Positions 38,098 through 51,099 of a stretch of DNA of 64,000 nucleotides are shown in pieces. Source of the DNA: Eucalyptus grandis. Lineage: Eukaryota > Streptophyta > Magnoliopsida > Myrtales > Myrtaceae. The stretch covers positions 62,703,278 to 62,767,277 of the forward strand of contig NC_052616.1 of NCBI RefSeq assembly GCF_016545825.1. The letters are read 5' to 3'. The stretch's first letter is position 1. Each line of letters opens with the position of its first letter. Made by a program: the position numbers and the translations under genes. Below the pieces are notes generated by a model. That model did no database searches, was not told where the DNA came from, and saw nothing but the letters and a program-made list of their open reading frames with translations.

Positions 38098-38548
38098 CAC
38101 TTCTATTGAGAAGGGTGGCAAGCCCAGAAGCCCAATCTCTCCCATAACCCTCCACACTTCTATTGGTATACATTAAAGGTGTGGTATGCAATAAAGGCAC
38201 ACTGCTTTTCCATTCTTCATCTTCTTCCAAGCTCTAATAAACAATTAAAACATCTTTACTCATTCCTAAGATGCAGACACAACATAAATGATCTTTGAAG
38301 ACAAAGAAACATGCAAAAATTGGACAGCAGGAGCTCAACCTGATATACAGATTTCAAGAGAACAAAACCAAAACAGAGAACTCAAAGAAAGGAGATAAAG
38401 ATGTTGCAGAGATACAGTATATTGCCTACCCAGGTAAATTACTTGTTTGTGCTTGTGGTGGGTGGATTGGGCCAAAAAGGGGAATGGGGGTATATGCATC
38501 GAAGAACCTTCAAGATACCAGAGATTGCAAGATATGGCCGCAAGTTAC
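38098..38548. other. Truncated UBP26 intron, no gene seen
   Basis: Begins on the minus strand with a good donor (AAG|GTAACT at 38549/38548). The next UBP26 exon is not found before the repeat at 38097. A 113-codon plus frame here is unsupported. Confidence 0.45.
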
Positions 38549-39378
38549 CTTCTCACATGTCAGCTTATCAATCACGGAATCCAAGGATTCAGGTTCATCA
38601 CACGACAAAGCGTTCTTGCCACCAGCATTCACATAATTTCTCCATGTTGTGAGCCATACCAAGGGCAACAAGTAATACTCATGATTGGGATGAAGTGGAA
38701 AGCTTTTACCAGCAGCTAGCTTCTCATGATTTTCATGCTGCTTGTTCTCCACCGCTCTGCAACCCATGATTAAAAAAATTAACAAACAAGCAAGCAATCA
38801 GCTCATATCTTCCAAACAGACAGATGCACACAAAGTGAAGAGACAGCCGCTAGCATGTATGCCCATGAACAGTATCTGTACACACAAATGCAATTAACTG
38901 CAATGATGGATGTATAGATGACCTTAGGGAATCTTCTAGGCATGCCACTTCTGAAATTTTCTCACTGCACTGGGAGCACTGCTCCGAGCCAATGGGGAAG
39001 CTAGGACAACCCAAAGGATCATCAGGATTCACAGTTACTGCATCTTCATAAAAGAATACCCAAAGATTCTCAGGAACCAGTAAACGCCTAGCACTGGCAG
39101 CCTGCTCAGGCATAAGTTGCCCATGAGGACATCTGATTGAAGCTGTAGGTCCTGCATCAGCTTCACTGGGTGCATCTGTGATTTTTCTTTTCACCCATTG
39201 TTGTAACCTGGTAAGCATGCCAGATTGATGTTACAATATATCAAGCAGAAGATCCTCTCCTATATTCTGGTGAATCTTCGGTTTGTTTCTAGGCTTAAAT
39301 AACTTCAAAAAATCTGAGCCAACGTTATTACACAAGAAAAAAGGCTCACATAACTCGGACAGAAAAACTTGCTACGCA

Positions 39379-39397
39379 GAGAGAGAGAGAGAGAGAG
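39379..39397. repeat. GA microsatellite in a UBP26 intron
   Basis: Uninterrupted GA dinucleotide run. Confidence 0.9.
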
Positions 39398-41169
39398 GTA
39401 CATACTAGGAGTGCCAGGCAATAATTGCTACTAGATAGAAAGGAAGCAATGAGTATCAAGATTTCAAACTAAATAAGTTCTCCACTCACAACACATCAAG
39501 GAAGCAACTGCAGATTTCTGCACGACTATTGTACTGGAACTTCGAAGAGAACTACGCCTCACCATCTCAATTTGGAAACAACTCTCTCTACAGCTGATAA
39601 GTGAACCTGGAATTGCCTTCTTGAAAAATCAAAGATTGCCAGTTCTTTTAAGTTTGGCACAGGGAAAAAAGGAAGCTCCAACACGTTTTGGGTTCCAAGA
39701 ATACTACTCATCTTCACATTTGATGAATATGATCTTATGAATTTCTTCAAGGATTCGAAGATACTCAATAACTGGGCCTAGGTAGGATTTATCTGGTCCC
39801 AAGCCATAGGTAGTTGACAAGCAACACTCCTTTACTCTATTGTCAAAACATTTTCAACATTTAATTACCCAAGCACTTCTGGCTGGTGACTGGTAATGAC
39901 AAGGGATCAATAGGGAAGATATAACAGAAAATTACACAACCATACCAGGCCTTTGATACATAGTACGTTCCATCAGTACAATTTCCAGAAAATACAGAAT
40001 CTGCAAGTTCCTTCACTGTTTTTCTCCGATCCCTATAGCTGTCAGCACAAACCAGTTTGTGTGCCGCCTCTTTTAGGCAGTCCACGCAGTAGTCATCCTT
40101 GGCCAGTGCTGGCCCCCCACCATACTGAAAAAAAGAACAGTAGAAAGCAGTTAATATTAACAGCACATTGAAAAGAATTATGAGCAAGAGCTGGAGTTTA
40201 GAATGAAATGATAACTGAGCCTCACATGACAGATCACTGACAACAGAGGTGCTGAAGATTGTATCTTGTCTTGACTTAAAATAGTGGAAGCATATATAGG
40301 AATCAACTAAGAAAAATCTATTTCGTTGTACACTGCAAAACCTTATTTTATAAGTTTGAGTACAGCTCAGAAAAGGAAAAAAGAAACAAAAGAAAGCACA
40401 CCAAGATCCACAGTAATGCATGCATAAGTCAGTTTGCTGGATGAATTCTTCTGGTAGCTTTAGCACTTAAGCAATAAACACAGCAATGCTTCTGGTTATT
40501 GTCTCACTGTGAAGTTTTGACAGCTTATAAACACTTACTTAGACATTTCAATATTTGCTCCAATTGGAGAAGGGCCCTAAAGAAAATATAGAAGAATCAG
40601 CAGCTACTTAGTCTAATTAAAAATTCCCAACCACATTAACGGGTGGAATATATTAACATGGCAACTGGGTATAATGAGTAGGAACACTTATCATGTGCCC
40701 CTGACCAGAGAATATGGTTAATGAGTCCATTGAAGCTACTGATGTTTGTGGAGGGCTTTTCTCTAATGAATGATAGATCCTCAAATCTGAGACTTAGAAC
40801 TTAATTTTTTTTGTGTGTATTTTTTTTTTTTTTTTGGAAGGGGGAGGGTAGCATCTTAATATCCATAAACCGTGTTCCCAAATTAAAAAAGATGAGTCAC
40901 TCCTTTTCCTTCGAGAAGGTGAAAGAATTTGATTGACAAAAGAAAATATTCAAGTACATCAGGAATGTACAACAGCAATTAAACTGATCACCCAACACTA
41001 ATTCATAGTAAAATTATAGCAGTTAGGCGAGAGGTAACCTCATGAAAAACAACTACGTACCTTTGAGAACAATTTCACCCAAGCACTGGCAGACAATCGC
41101 TTCATAGAGCCTACTTCTGCCATGTGAACTTTTCCATGAGAGCATTGAATGAGAGTGTTATCCAGAACA

Positions 41170-42553
41170 CTGCCAGACATCACAGTAAAGCCAGGAAAAT
41201 ACACATGATGGTAATCCTCCCAAAATGCCATGGATAATGATAAGTAACATATAAATAGTAACTAAAACCAACTACAGTATCCTGCTTTCCTCTTTTAATG
41301 TTTGGATTGGGCCTTGGGATAGCGATATAGAGTTTTTGAAGGTACCAAATCACGAGTTATCTTCATGAGGGAGGAATGACTCATGTTTGATTAGTTAAAA
41401 CCACTTCTTTTAATCAAGTTCATTCTTCAATGTCAATTATCTTTTGACATGGCTCTTCAGATCAAACGAGTTGATCATTGTCAAAAAAGTTGACATGATA
41501 ACAAGGTTTTGGTGAAGACTTACCGTTTCATCAGTCCATGATTCCAATAAGAGTCCTACTACTGGTAGAATTCTTCTCCCAGTTGCTACTTGTTTTGTCT
41601 GTAAGTTACATTGGAATTTCAAGTACAAATTCTACTTTAAGCAGGTATTTTTAGTCCAATTTGAACCCTACAGTTTTCCTCTCTCCATGTACTAGGATTT
41701 CAATAGACCCTGCAAGTACAATGTTCATCTAATTGAGAAGACAGACACTTATCATTCAGTTTTCATCAATTGTTCACTTTTGAGTTGTGTGGCGTGATCA
41801 TTTCCTCGACTTTCATGCTCAAGAATCCTTGAGTTGATCCTTATTACTTACTCCATCAGAAATACTGTATACCAAACCCTTCTACTAAGCTTATTGATTG
41901 CTTATAATATCCCAACATATTTCATCTTGACTTACTGTTTGAATCCCAGAAGAAGTATTTGTCTCTCTGATTGTAATAGTCAGATTATCAGTCAGATTAT
42001 CCTACACCATTTTTGGTATGAGTGTATGCTACATGTCATGGCAACGGATTCAGTGAGTCATTTTTTGTGCACGAAGGAGTAATACCAACAAGACAGTTCT
42101 CTTTATGATCTGATGGCAGATCAAAATCATTTATAGTCAAATGAGTTCATTTGAAGCTGAATCTCCCAACTTGAATCCACTAATGCTTTTAAAAGGGCCA
42201 AAAATGAGCATAATTCAAGCAATGTTAACAAAGAGGTCAATGAAGACGATGATAATCAACATGTAGAACAACTTGTCGAACAGGCCAGTGTGAAAAGATA
42301 AAGTTGTCCCAGATGTTCAAGTTGAAGAACTAGCCATGCTTGAGAAAGAGTCCTAAGGAAATGTGAAACCAGTCATACTGAGGAAAAGAGCAAGGATGTC
42401 GGTGCTTCAGGTCACAAGGAGAACACAAACTCTATGAGCTTAATGTACGAATAGTGGGGTGAAGGAGTAAGTTGGTATTTAAGAAGGATGCATGTCAGAG
42501 TGAAAGGGAGAAGCACATGGCTATGGTGGTGAAGCTAGAGCATCTGTACTTAC
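41170..42553 (-). other. UBP26 first retained intron (1.38 kb)
   Basis: Donor CC|GTAAGT, acceptor GGCAG|TG. On the plus strand about 42190-42330 there is a Glu/Asp/Asn/Gln-rich open stretch (EVNEDDDNQHVEQLVEQ). It could be a remnant of another captured coding segment, but I cannot name it. Confidence 0.45.
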
Positions 42554-43373
42554 GGAGGCATAATATTGTCAACCCACAGGCGGAGCCAATTTGCTGATAT
42601 CCAATAAAAAGGTTCCTCAAATGATTGAACGGGAGCTTCTGAAAGAATTAGGCGCACCCCTTGCCTCCTTTCTTCAATAAGATGCAATGTTGTTTCCTTC
42701 CATAGTTTATACTGGTGGCATGCTTCCACATATGATGCATTCAATTCATCTACCTCATCTCTAAGGTAAGATGGAAGAGAAGTGATATCATTTGATGTGC
42801 TGTCCGGCATCTGTATTATTGGCATCCAGAACCATGGATGTCTTCCGGAGATGCACATTGGTTTGCCGCAGATTGTACATAAGCATGTATGCATCAGAAG
42901 ATGAAAAGATCTCAGAATGTTCTGAATCACCATTTTCTGCAAAATGTGGCAGCACATCTGTAGCATCACCAGCAGCATAAACTGGCAAAGAGTGCACAAG
43001 TGGCTCCCTTTGTGAAGGTTTACTCTTGTGACCTGATGAATCTTCTCCAAATGGATGATCACCTAAATTTGAGACATGCTCGTCATCAAACTCCCACCAC
43101 TGCCCTCTCTTCTCATCTCTTATATGAGCAATGTAATGCCCACTGTTTACAGCAGTTCCTTTGTGTATCAGGATTGCTGATAAGTCATATATTAAATCAA
43201 CCTGAGCTGGGTCACATAATCTCTTCCGCATATCAAGTTCCGGGGAAAAGAAAATGCAGAAGTGATTTTTTCTTTGTTGTAGTCTACAATAACAGAATTA
43301 AAATGTATCAACAATAAGTAAATGCAAAATAAGTAAATGCATATACAAGAGAACAAACAATCTATCCTACCAC

Positions 43374-43394
43374 AGAGAGAGAGAGAGAGAGAGA
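43374..43394. repeat. GA microsatellite
   Basis: GA dinucleotide run just outside the 5' end of the retained UBP26 exons. Confidence 0.9.
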
Positions 43395-43644
43395 ACCAAG
43401 GAATACAGAGACACTATTATCAATTTTAACTATAAGCCAAAATGGAATTCTTTACCAAAGAGAAGGGTCAAACACTTGGAGTCATCCAACATCATTGGTT
43501 CTACCATTGTTGAGACATCAAGTGTGAGAAGTTACAGGAAGAAATTATTTTCAACAGTTCCAGCTTTAATCTTTCAATAGACCCTATAATGACAAACTGA
43601 CACAGCCATTCCCACTCAATGGTGTCTTCTAACACAGACAATCT

Positions 43645-44560
43645 TATCCAAAATGAAACAAACTATGCAGATTCATAACATTTATGCTGAGATAGCAAAA
43701 AGTTTCACAATAACATCTAGAACAAAGTGAATTCGTTCAATGACTCATATGCTCCGTAATTGTGAATGACAAAAGTGACATTCAAACTAAGCCATATTTA
43801 ATCAAGACCACATCCCAGAGGAAACAACCATGAAATAAACCAACAATTACAGGCCACATTTGATGTTTTCCTTTTGAAAATAATGACAACAGACTCCCCA
43901 AAAGTGGTGAGAAATGAATAGCATGTCCATGTACTACTTTAGCAACCAATATGCCCTCAAACAATCTCACGACCCAACTAAATCACATCTGGCTTGGAAT
44001 ATCCAGCAAACCACCAATGCAAATGACCTAAATCTCACTCATAAACGTGATGCCCAAACATGTCAAAAAGGTGATAGATCAATGGTTTGTCAATGTAACA
44101 TTATAGACAAACGAAACAACATTTGAATGAAACCAAAACCCTTTTAACTCACGTGCAATAAGGTATGTCCAACATTCAGAAGATGTTCAGAGTATTCAAA
44201 GTATCAACATGCGATAATTCAACAAGAGATCGTCATAAATCACACATAACCTTTACCCACAATGACACTTTTTTTTAAAAACAAAGTCAAGATAAAATTC
44301 TAATTGAAACCAAACCTTCATTATTTGTATGAAAATGGTTAAGAACAACAGACATGAACATATAATGAACAAACTTAAACCATGGACAGCACCCATAACA
44401 AAGAAATTAGCATGCTTTGAACATACCCCAACGTATAGTACTTATCCAGCAAGTTATGGACAGTAGGCAGTTCCAACCTATATGCAATTTCATTCACATT
44501 TCAATAAGCTATATACAATAAATGCAGTGAGGCAAAAACAAAGTAACTTCAACTGGATTC
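43645..44560. repeat. Dispersed repeat unit, copy 3
   Basis: Direct copy of 36830-37745. On the minus strand about 43782-43970 a frame reads HAIHFSPLLGSLLSLFSKGK, then GLFHGCFLWDVVLIKYGLV. The latter is the conserved phrase also decipherable in both arms of the giant inverted repeat, so the unit includes a real, unnamed coding exon. It lies where UBP26 N-terminal exons would be expected, so the UBP26 fragment is bracketed by copies of this repeat. Confidence 0.75.
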
Positions 44561-46900
44561 ATGTATTATAGCCAAACAAGTCTTGGGAGATAATGAAGCT
44601 AAAACCATAACCTCGACAACATGAAAGTTGGACTAAGACAAACCAACGAGGACGTGCTCTTGATTATCTATGCAAAACACGGTCGAATCAATGTACAAGT
44701 GCTTGCACATTATCATGCTTTGCTCTGGAGCAATTCAGCAAATCATGTTCAATTTTTGTGTAAAGAAAATTTTTTGATGAAAGATTTTCGCACATTTGTA
44801 AAGAAAACTATTCGAAATCTAATTTTTAAGCCTTTTTCCTAATTTTTTTTAATAGAGGTTTCTTTTAATTTTTTGTTTCTAGAGAATTAATTTTAATCCG
44901 AAAATAGGGGCCCTTAGGCCCGGTTCCAATACGGGCTGTGATCTAGTCTCTCATGGGTATGAGCCATGGATATAAATTGGGCCATTATATCAAAGCCCTC
45001 TCCTTAAATTATGAATAAACCCAACCCCTTAAAAGAGCAAACTGAATCAACACCTATTATAAATTGAACCAAAGCCTAGACTCTGAAAGTTTCTTGCCCA
45101 TGACGTGTAAAGCAGATGACATATAGGGTGCGTTTGGTTCGGCATTTGGAAAGCTCATTGGGAAAATGCAAAGCAATTTAGCCTAAAAGGCTTTGGATGA
45201 CATGCAAAGACTGTTTGGTAAATTATGCTTTGAAAAGCAACTTTGAGAGAAATGTTGTTTAGTAAAAAACACATTTGCAAAACCCATTTGGTGATTAATC
45301 TAAATATTTTAATTTTTATTTGTTTAATATTAAAAATAATGTTTGCGACTTTTTAATTTATATTTGACAACAATGTTAAGATAGTGTAAAAAATTTTATT
45401 AAAATTAAAATTCCTTTTTTTGCTAAAAAATATCAAATGGAAAAAAATTTACGTGCTCTCTTTCTCAATTACAATAAGAATACACACAGCTCATGTCATG
45501 CTTACTGTTAACAATCTGAATAAGGTAGCATTAACTTAATCATCTTCATTTAACAAGGATTGACTGTTATGGCGGACGAGCAATGCACAGAGACATTCAT
45601 GAATAGCCATCAAACAGAGCAAGAGACCACGAGCTAGAATAAAAGGAATAGGATTCTAATCGATGGACATTTAAGCGAGACAGTCCTAAATTCTTTTACT
45701 GCATTTGACAATATCCTTTTCAAAGTTTAAAACTGACAATGTGTGAGGAATGAGAGGAGCAAAGCAATAGCAACCAGAAGGCCCAAACATAAAAAACTCA
45801 CCGATAATAAATGGAGTCAAATAGTTAACAGTTGTTGAATATATCTGATACTGTAGGTGAACTCAATTTCGTTGGTCGATCAGCTCTACAGCAGCAAATA
45901 ATACGAGGATTCAGCGGAGGAACACCCAACAAAAGCAGTAAATAAAACAAAGAGAAATCTGCCAATCGCAGAAAACTTAATTAAGTGGCCAAAAAATACC
46001 GAAAAGCCATGAATCTATGCTCTCATTCTAATTGAAAGCACACTCACCATTCTGATTAAAGATGATGAAGAGAGAGGGATCCGGTATGACAAGATTCAAA
46101 TGGATGGTTGCTTTTTTATTTATTTGGCTATTCTTTTCCCTAGAGTGTGAGTTCTCTCCTTTTTGTGGCCCTGTATAATGCAATAGAAAACAGGATCCAA
46201 ATAAATGCTGCCCAAGATCCATAATAGTAGATTCTATCTTTTATGTCTCTGTACCGTCAAAACCTCTTTATTCTTTCGTCCAAGTCAACTGAAAATGGGA
46301 GTGAAGTAGATTGTTATTTTTCTTTTCGTTTCTCTTTTACCAGTTATTTTCAGGCACACGACTTTGTAACGAACCTGAAAAAACCTAGGCTACTCCTTCT
46401 AGATTCCTCGTGGTTCTTGGGACTTATGAAGTTATTAACCAAGAGTATCCCTCTTCTAAGTAAGTTTACAATAATAATTAATCACGGGCTAGTGCTAGAT
46501 ATTTCTACATTTCCCACGTAATCCTGGTAAGATGAGAAATCAAGGGCCTTGCAACATCACTTGATCAGAAACTTCACGTGAAGCATTCTCTCTCCATAGG
46601 CTTAGAGACACCCAGATGAGGAGAAGAATCAATTGTTACTACGCAATCTACACAAATCTGCAAAGCGGACACTCCTGTAAACTTGGAAACGGCAATAGGG
46701 CTAATCTATCACGGGCGAAGAATCAAACGAAATGGAAAAGGAACAGATCGATCTAACGAACAAGGAGCAAACAATCAGATCTGAGAGAAATCAGATCTGA
46801 GAGATTTACAGACGGGAAGATCTAACCTGAGAACGGAAACGAGAAACAAAAAAAAAAAAAAAAAAAGCAAACGGATCTCAGATGGAGAGCGACGGAGATG

Positions 46901-46902
<2 letters not shown>
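44561..46902. other. Intergenic, possible MITE terminus, no gene seen
   Basis: At 45126 the phrase GGTGCGTTTGGTTCGGCATTT followed by AT-rich DNA resembles the left end of a hAT- or Harbinger-type MITE, but I found no right end. Nothing else recognisable. Confidence 0.4.

Positions 46903-46934
<32 letters not shown>
46903..46934. repeat. GA microsatellite
   Basis: GA run beside the candidate first exon. On the minus strand it is a CT tract just inside the first intron. Confidence 0.9.
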
Positions 46935-46937
<3 letters not shown>

Positions 46938-46952
46938 AAAAGTATTCGTTAC

Positions 46953-47640
46953 CTCGGGGAAGCGATCGAGAGGCTGGGATTTGTGCCGAGGAGACCGCCA
47001 CTACCCGAACCTCACTACCCACAAGCAGGGGAAAAACGTGCAAGGATGCAGGGAATCGAGAGGAGCCGATGGCCTGAGTGGTCGCGTCGGGGGAGGGAGG
47101 AGTCGAATTGAGAGCTGCTGCGTCCTCTGTTTCAGAAGATCGAAGAACAAACCCAGATTTTTCGTCGGCAGATCTGAAGGTGCTGGAGGTCGTCGGCCGG
47201 GCCTCTCAGTCGCTCTCTCTCTCTTGTATTTGCTGTGTGTGCCGAGGGGAGAGTGAAGACTGAGGAGGAGAGAGTAGCGGGGGGCTGAGGGGAGAGTGAA
47301 CACTGAGGAGGAGAGAGCAGCGGGGGCCGAGGGAGAGTGAAGACTGAGGAGGACAGAGTAGCGGGGGCTGAGGGGAGAGGAGCTTTTCTCCCCGGAGAGG
47401 AGAGGGAAGTGTGTCCGTGACTCCGTACGGATCTCTGCTGCTGGCAGCTGCTGCCCGTCGCGTGCTTCTGTTCCTCCTTTTCCCTGCGGTTTTCCTTAGG
47501 AGTCAACGTTCCCACGCGCTGGGAGGAGGTGGTGTGCACGCGATCCGACGTGGAAGCTGTGGGAGAGCTGCTGTTGGCGCGTGGTAGAGACCGGAAGGAA
47601 GTGAGAGTATGGTGAGGAAGCCAAAAGGCTTTTTCTTGCA
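46953..47640 (-). other. Putative promoter and 5' UTR first exon of a minus-strand gene
   Basis: On the minus strand a GC/CT-rich stretch ends at a convincing donor (CCCGAG|GTAACG at 46953/46952). Composition and CT-rich 5' part resemble plant 5' UTR exons. The long frame over it (169 codons) depends on a minisatellite and is not credible. It could be the original first exon of the UBP26 gene whose next exons were lost, but this is only positional inference. Confidence 0.35.
47242..47385. repeat. GC-rich minisatellite, unit about 42 bp, three copies
   Basis: Repeated GAGAGTGAAGACTGAGGAGG followed by a (A/C)GAGTAGCGGGGGCTGAGG-like tail, starting near 47242, 47285 and 47327, with a partial copy at 47368. 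Confidence 0.8.
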
Positions 47641-50600
47641 TTATCTTTTCTGGAAAAATATGTAAGACAGACGATGGCGGGAAATTTTCCTCCGGAGGCG
47701 ATTGGGGAATTTCCCTTGTTTTCTTTTTCCTTTTTGGCCTTTGGGGAGATTAATTAAAATAAATTATCTCCTGACTTGACCGACGACCACCGATTTCTCA
47801 TATTAGTATTTGTTAATTATCAAAACCACCCTTCAATTCCACCTTCTTTTCAGCTAAAACATGATGAAATTTTTCGCCGTAGTTGATTTTCCTTAGCCTC
47901 GTGTTGGTCAAAGCACGTTGGCATTAGGTCAAATTTGAAAAAGTAGAATTTTCCTATTATACTTATAAGATGCCAGTTAGATTTGTACCAAGTATGTGTA
48001 TCCAACGATGGAATTACAAATTCCAACATTATTTATATGTTATAGTAATCCGAAAACCTTAAAAAAAGAGAAAGTGGTAAATTTCGATTAGGCATGCTGG
48101 AGATCAAGTGTATCAAGACTCATTGCAATCAAGTCCATGTGGCTCCACGTTAGAATTGTGCTTATCATACTTGATCAGATATTGATGGTGTGCTTGATCC
48201 GCCACTTTCTTGAGCCCTTTTATTTTATTTTTTTTAATAGAAAACAAAAGAAGATAAAAGGAAACAAGGGTTGGTATGCTTGCTACATCCTAGAGTCAAT
48301 ATCAAGCTTAATTTAACTAATTTAGTTGCACGCTAGTGATGGAGTCATATCACATCGCCATCGTCTTTTTCTTTTGATCTTGCCTCTCTTTTCAATCTAG
48401 TCCAGAAGAACTTGGGGAAGCTCGGGCTGGTCTTGGGGGGCCTACCCTATAAATCAATTTCTTCAAATCATTTCGAGAACACCTCAAACCATTGAAAAAT
48501 AAAATGAGATAACAACTGTCACTATCTATCCCGAGACGAAATAGGTTTAAGGATATTGTCTAAAAAATGAACCTACAACCATGATCAAGCACATGCTCTC
48601 CCAAATTTATACTTCACGCGACATTAGGGTATTCATAATAATTTTTTGATAATCTAATGGGTCAAGTTCTAAAAATTATTATTGAATATATAAGAGAGAG
48701 AGAGAGATTCTATCATCAACTGTAATTACAATATTAAACTGAAAAGGAATTGCTTTTTATAGTTTTTATTTGTACAAGAATCTATATTTTATTAAAATAA
48801 AAAAAAAAAGTAGGGTAGTAGTCAGGCAATATATAAATAAATTTTGCGCATCTCAATAGATTCAATTTCCAACAAAATTTGAACCCAAAATCACAAGAAA
48901 GAGGAGCAAATTAAATTGCCATGTAAATTATAGGTTCCTCCGTCAACCTTCGAAATGAACAGAACCTTCCATATTTTCACGTTGACAAACTTTTTGTTTT
49001 TCATGAAATAAATACACGATCAAAAAAGGAATATTTTTCCATTTTCACGCTCACCGAACTCAAGCAATCTCCACCGTTAAATCCTCCCAAACCAGTTCCT
49101 CGAGAAGACACATGGCGCCAGTCCAGCGGCGGCAATCACACGTCCCATTACTTTTGACCAAACGGCCTCGTATCGTAGGAACATGAAGCAGGTATCGATT
49201 CTTTATTATCATCATGCGATGTGATTAACAATTGCCTCTATTCCATATTGTGCCTAATAATACTATGTTTCCTGAAAGCTATTCCTCACTTTTGAAGTCC
49301 TTAATTACTTGGATAACTTGACGGACGTACTTCGTGAAAATCGTTTTCTGTTTTAGCTGCACATTCTTTTTTATGGTTCCCCAATCAATAACTTGGAGAG
49401 CTACTATATGGTTGAAGCATCTGGCCTTTCTTATAACTGCTTTTATGCTTCTGCTTGCTTAATTTGTTGCGGAATTTCTTATTCAATCGAATGGTTCACA
49501 TGTAGTGAATTATATCCATGATACTTCCATCAATTAATCACTTTTTTTGCATAGAGGAGAAAATAATATTGGGGGGATAGATAATCACTAGCTTTCTATA
49601 ATTATTGTGCAAATGCCCACTATTTTTTTACGTGATTCTGATTTTTCAAGCTTCTTGCAGCAATACCTCACTCTTCAAACATCATGCTGGCAATCGTTAG
49701 TATAAAATTAACGTTAAACGAAGTAATCAGTCTCAAGCAAAAGATTATACAATGTCTCTTTATGAAGCACAAAGGAATGCCTCCCAACCCATAGATGTTT
49801 TTCATATCCAAATTTGCAATGCAAGGTCAAAAGAACTCTTTGAAGAATACGAATACCCAAATGACAACCAAGTGACCCAGAGACGTTCACCTGCGTAAGG
49901 AGAGGTATCGAGCTGGGGGTTGTGCATGCTTGCATGTGCATACAGAGAACCGTGCATCTTTAAAATCTGTGGAGCAGAAGAAAAGGTCAAGCATCAAATT
50001 GGCACTACACGCTTGTATGGCTACAAAGAAATTTTCCATTAATTTGCTATTGTGACTTCCCAGGTTCAACCCCATGGTAACGCAAGGTTGAATGGAAGGG
50101 ACTACCAAGCCTCAATCCTATGGTAACCCACGTTTTCTCTGGCATAAAAATATCAGCTAGAGCTTGGCCCTTGAAAGGGACCAAAAAACAAGCCAAATCA
50201 TATTTTCATGATGAGAAATCCAGAATCTAATGGATCTGTGGCTAGTAAATTTATACACTTTTGAGTCATTGATGGTTCGATAAGAACTCTGTGACCAGGA
50301 CCAATCCTTAGGCTACTCTCTTGATGCTTGAACAGTAAATCTTTGTTGTTTTCCAAATGCTTCAGTGTTGCAGAATTGATGGTTGTGAGATGGGTTGAAA
50401 ATTTTCAGGTTTTTTTCGACAGGTATGCTGTTATGAAGACTCTCATAAAGAAAATAATGTAGATTTAACCACTTAGCTCTCATTTTGTTGTGCCAAAAGG
50501 AACTCCTCGCTTGCTTTTCTGCTAATCTGCTAGCCATCAACCAGTATTTCCTTTTTTGATATTTTTTTCTGTTTTTTTGTTGTTGTACGTACTTATGTCT

Positions 50601-51099
50601 TTGATAAAAGATGAAATTATCATTAGCTTTCACTTGAGAGTCGAGCCAAAAGAAAAAAATCTCACTTAAGGAACAACCAACACACACCTTGACACATCCA
50701 GTCATCCATCGTAACTCTTAAGGAAAAATGGAAATAAAAATATGTTAAAGTCAGAAAGAGTAGAAGATTGCTCCTCTATTTTTGTGTACCCTTTGTGAAT
50801 TATCTGGTTTTATTACACAATCTGCATGTGTAATCCTCACATATTTAATAGGGAGAACTACAAATGTAACCGCCAGTGGTTATCCATAGCTTTTGAGTTG
50901 AAGCTGGAAAAGGTGAAAAATAAATGATGCAAAGATGTTTCTACTTCATCACATAAAATAGGCGGCTAAATCTAACTAAACTTACATTACTTCTCAAATC
51001 TTAAGTATGGGCCACAGATTTCATTTATTTGGCACAATAATATTAATTTGTCACTGACATCATTATCATGTGAAATCTTAATCAAAACTGAGGATATCT
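47641..51099. other. Intergenic, no gene seen
   Basis: AT-rich DNA with short frames only. A GA run lies at 48693-48707. A small open stretch at 49112-49184 starting MAPVQRRQSHVPLLL is too short to support. Two minus frames at 49714-50108 and 50313-50705 have no recognisable domain. Confidence 0.4.

Larger units (their letters stand above)
38549..43283 (-). pseudogene. UBP26: UBP26-type ubiquitin-specific protease, internal fragment
   Basis: UBP26 is a nuclear deubiquitinase acting on histone H2B in plants. Exons on the minus strand: 42554-43283, 41061-41169, 39946-40124, 38923-39207 and 38549-38756, all with GT/AG borders and matching phases. The first holds the catalytic His box (HKGTAVNSGHYIAHI, QWWEFDDEHVS) and SSSDAYMLMYNLR; then APVQSFEEPFYWIS; exon 2 has [20 protein letters not shown]; exon 3 YGGGPALAKDDYC; exon 4 DAPSEADAGPTASIRCPHG; exon 5 LPLVWLTTWRNYV. 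The catalytic Cys box and all N-terminal exons are missing, as is everything after exon 5. Frame breaks occur at a C run near 43245 and near 42810-42840. Later exons are surprisingly well kept. Pseudogene or truncated copy. Confidence 0.87.

Noticed and set aside
45126..46000. Possible hAT/Harbinger MITE beginning GGTGCGTTTGG
   Set aside because: No inverted right end or target duplication found.
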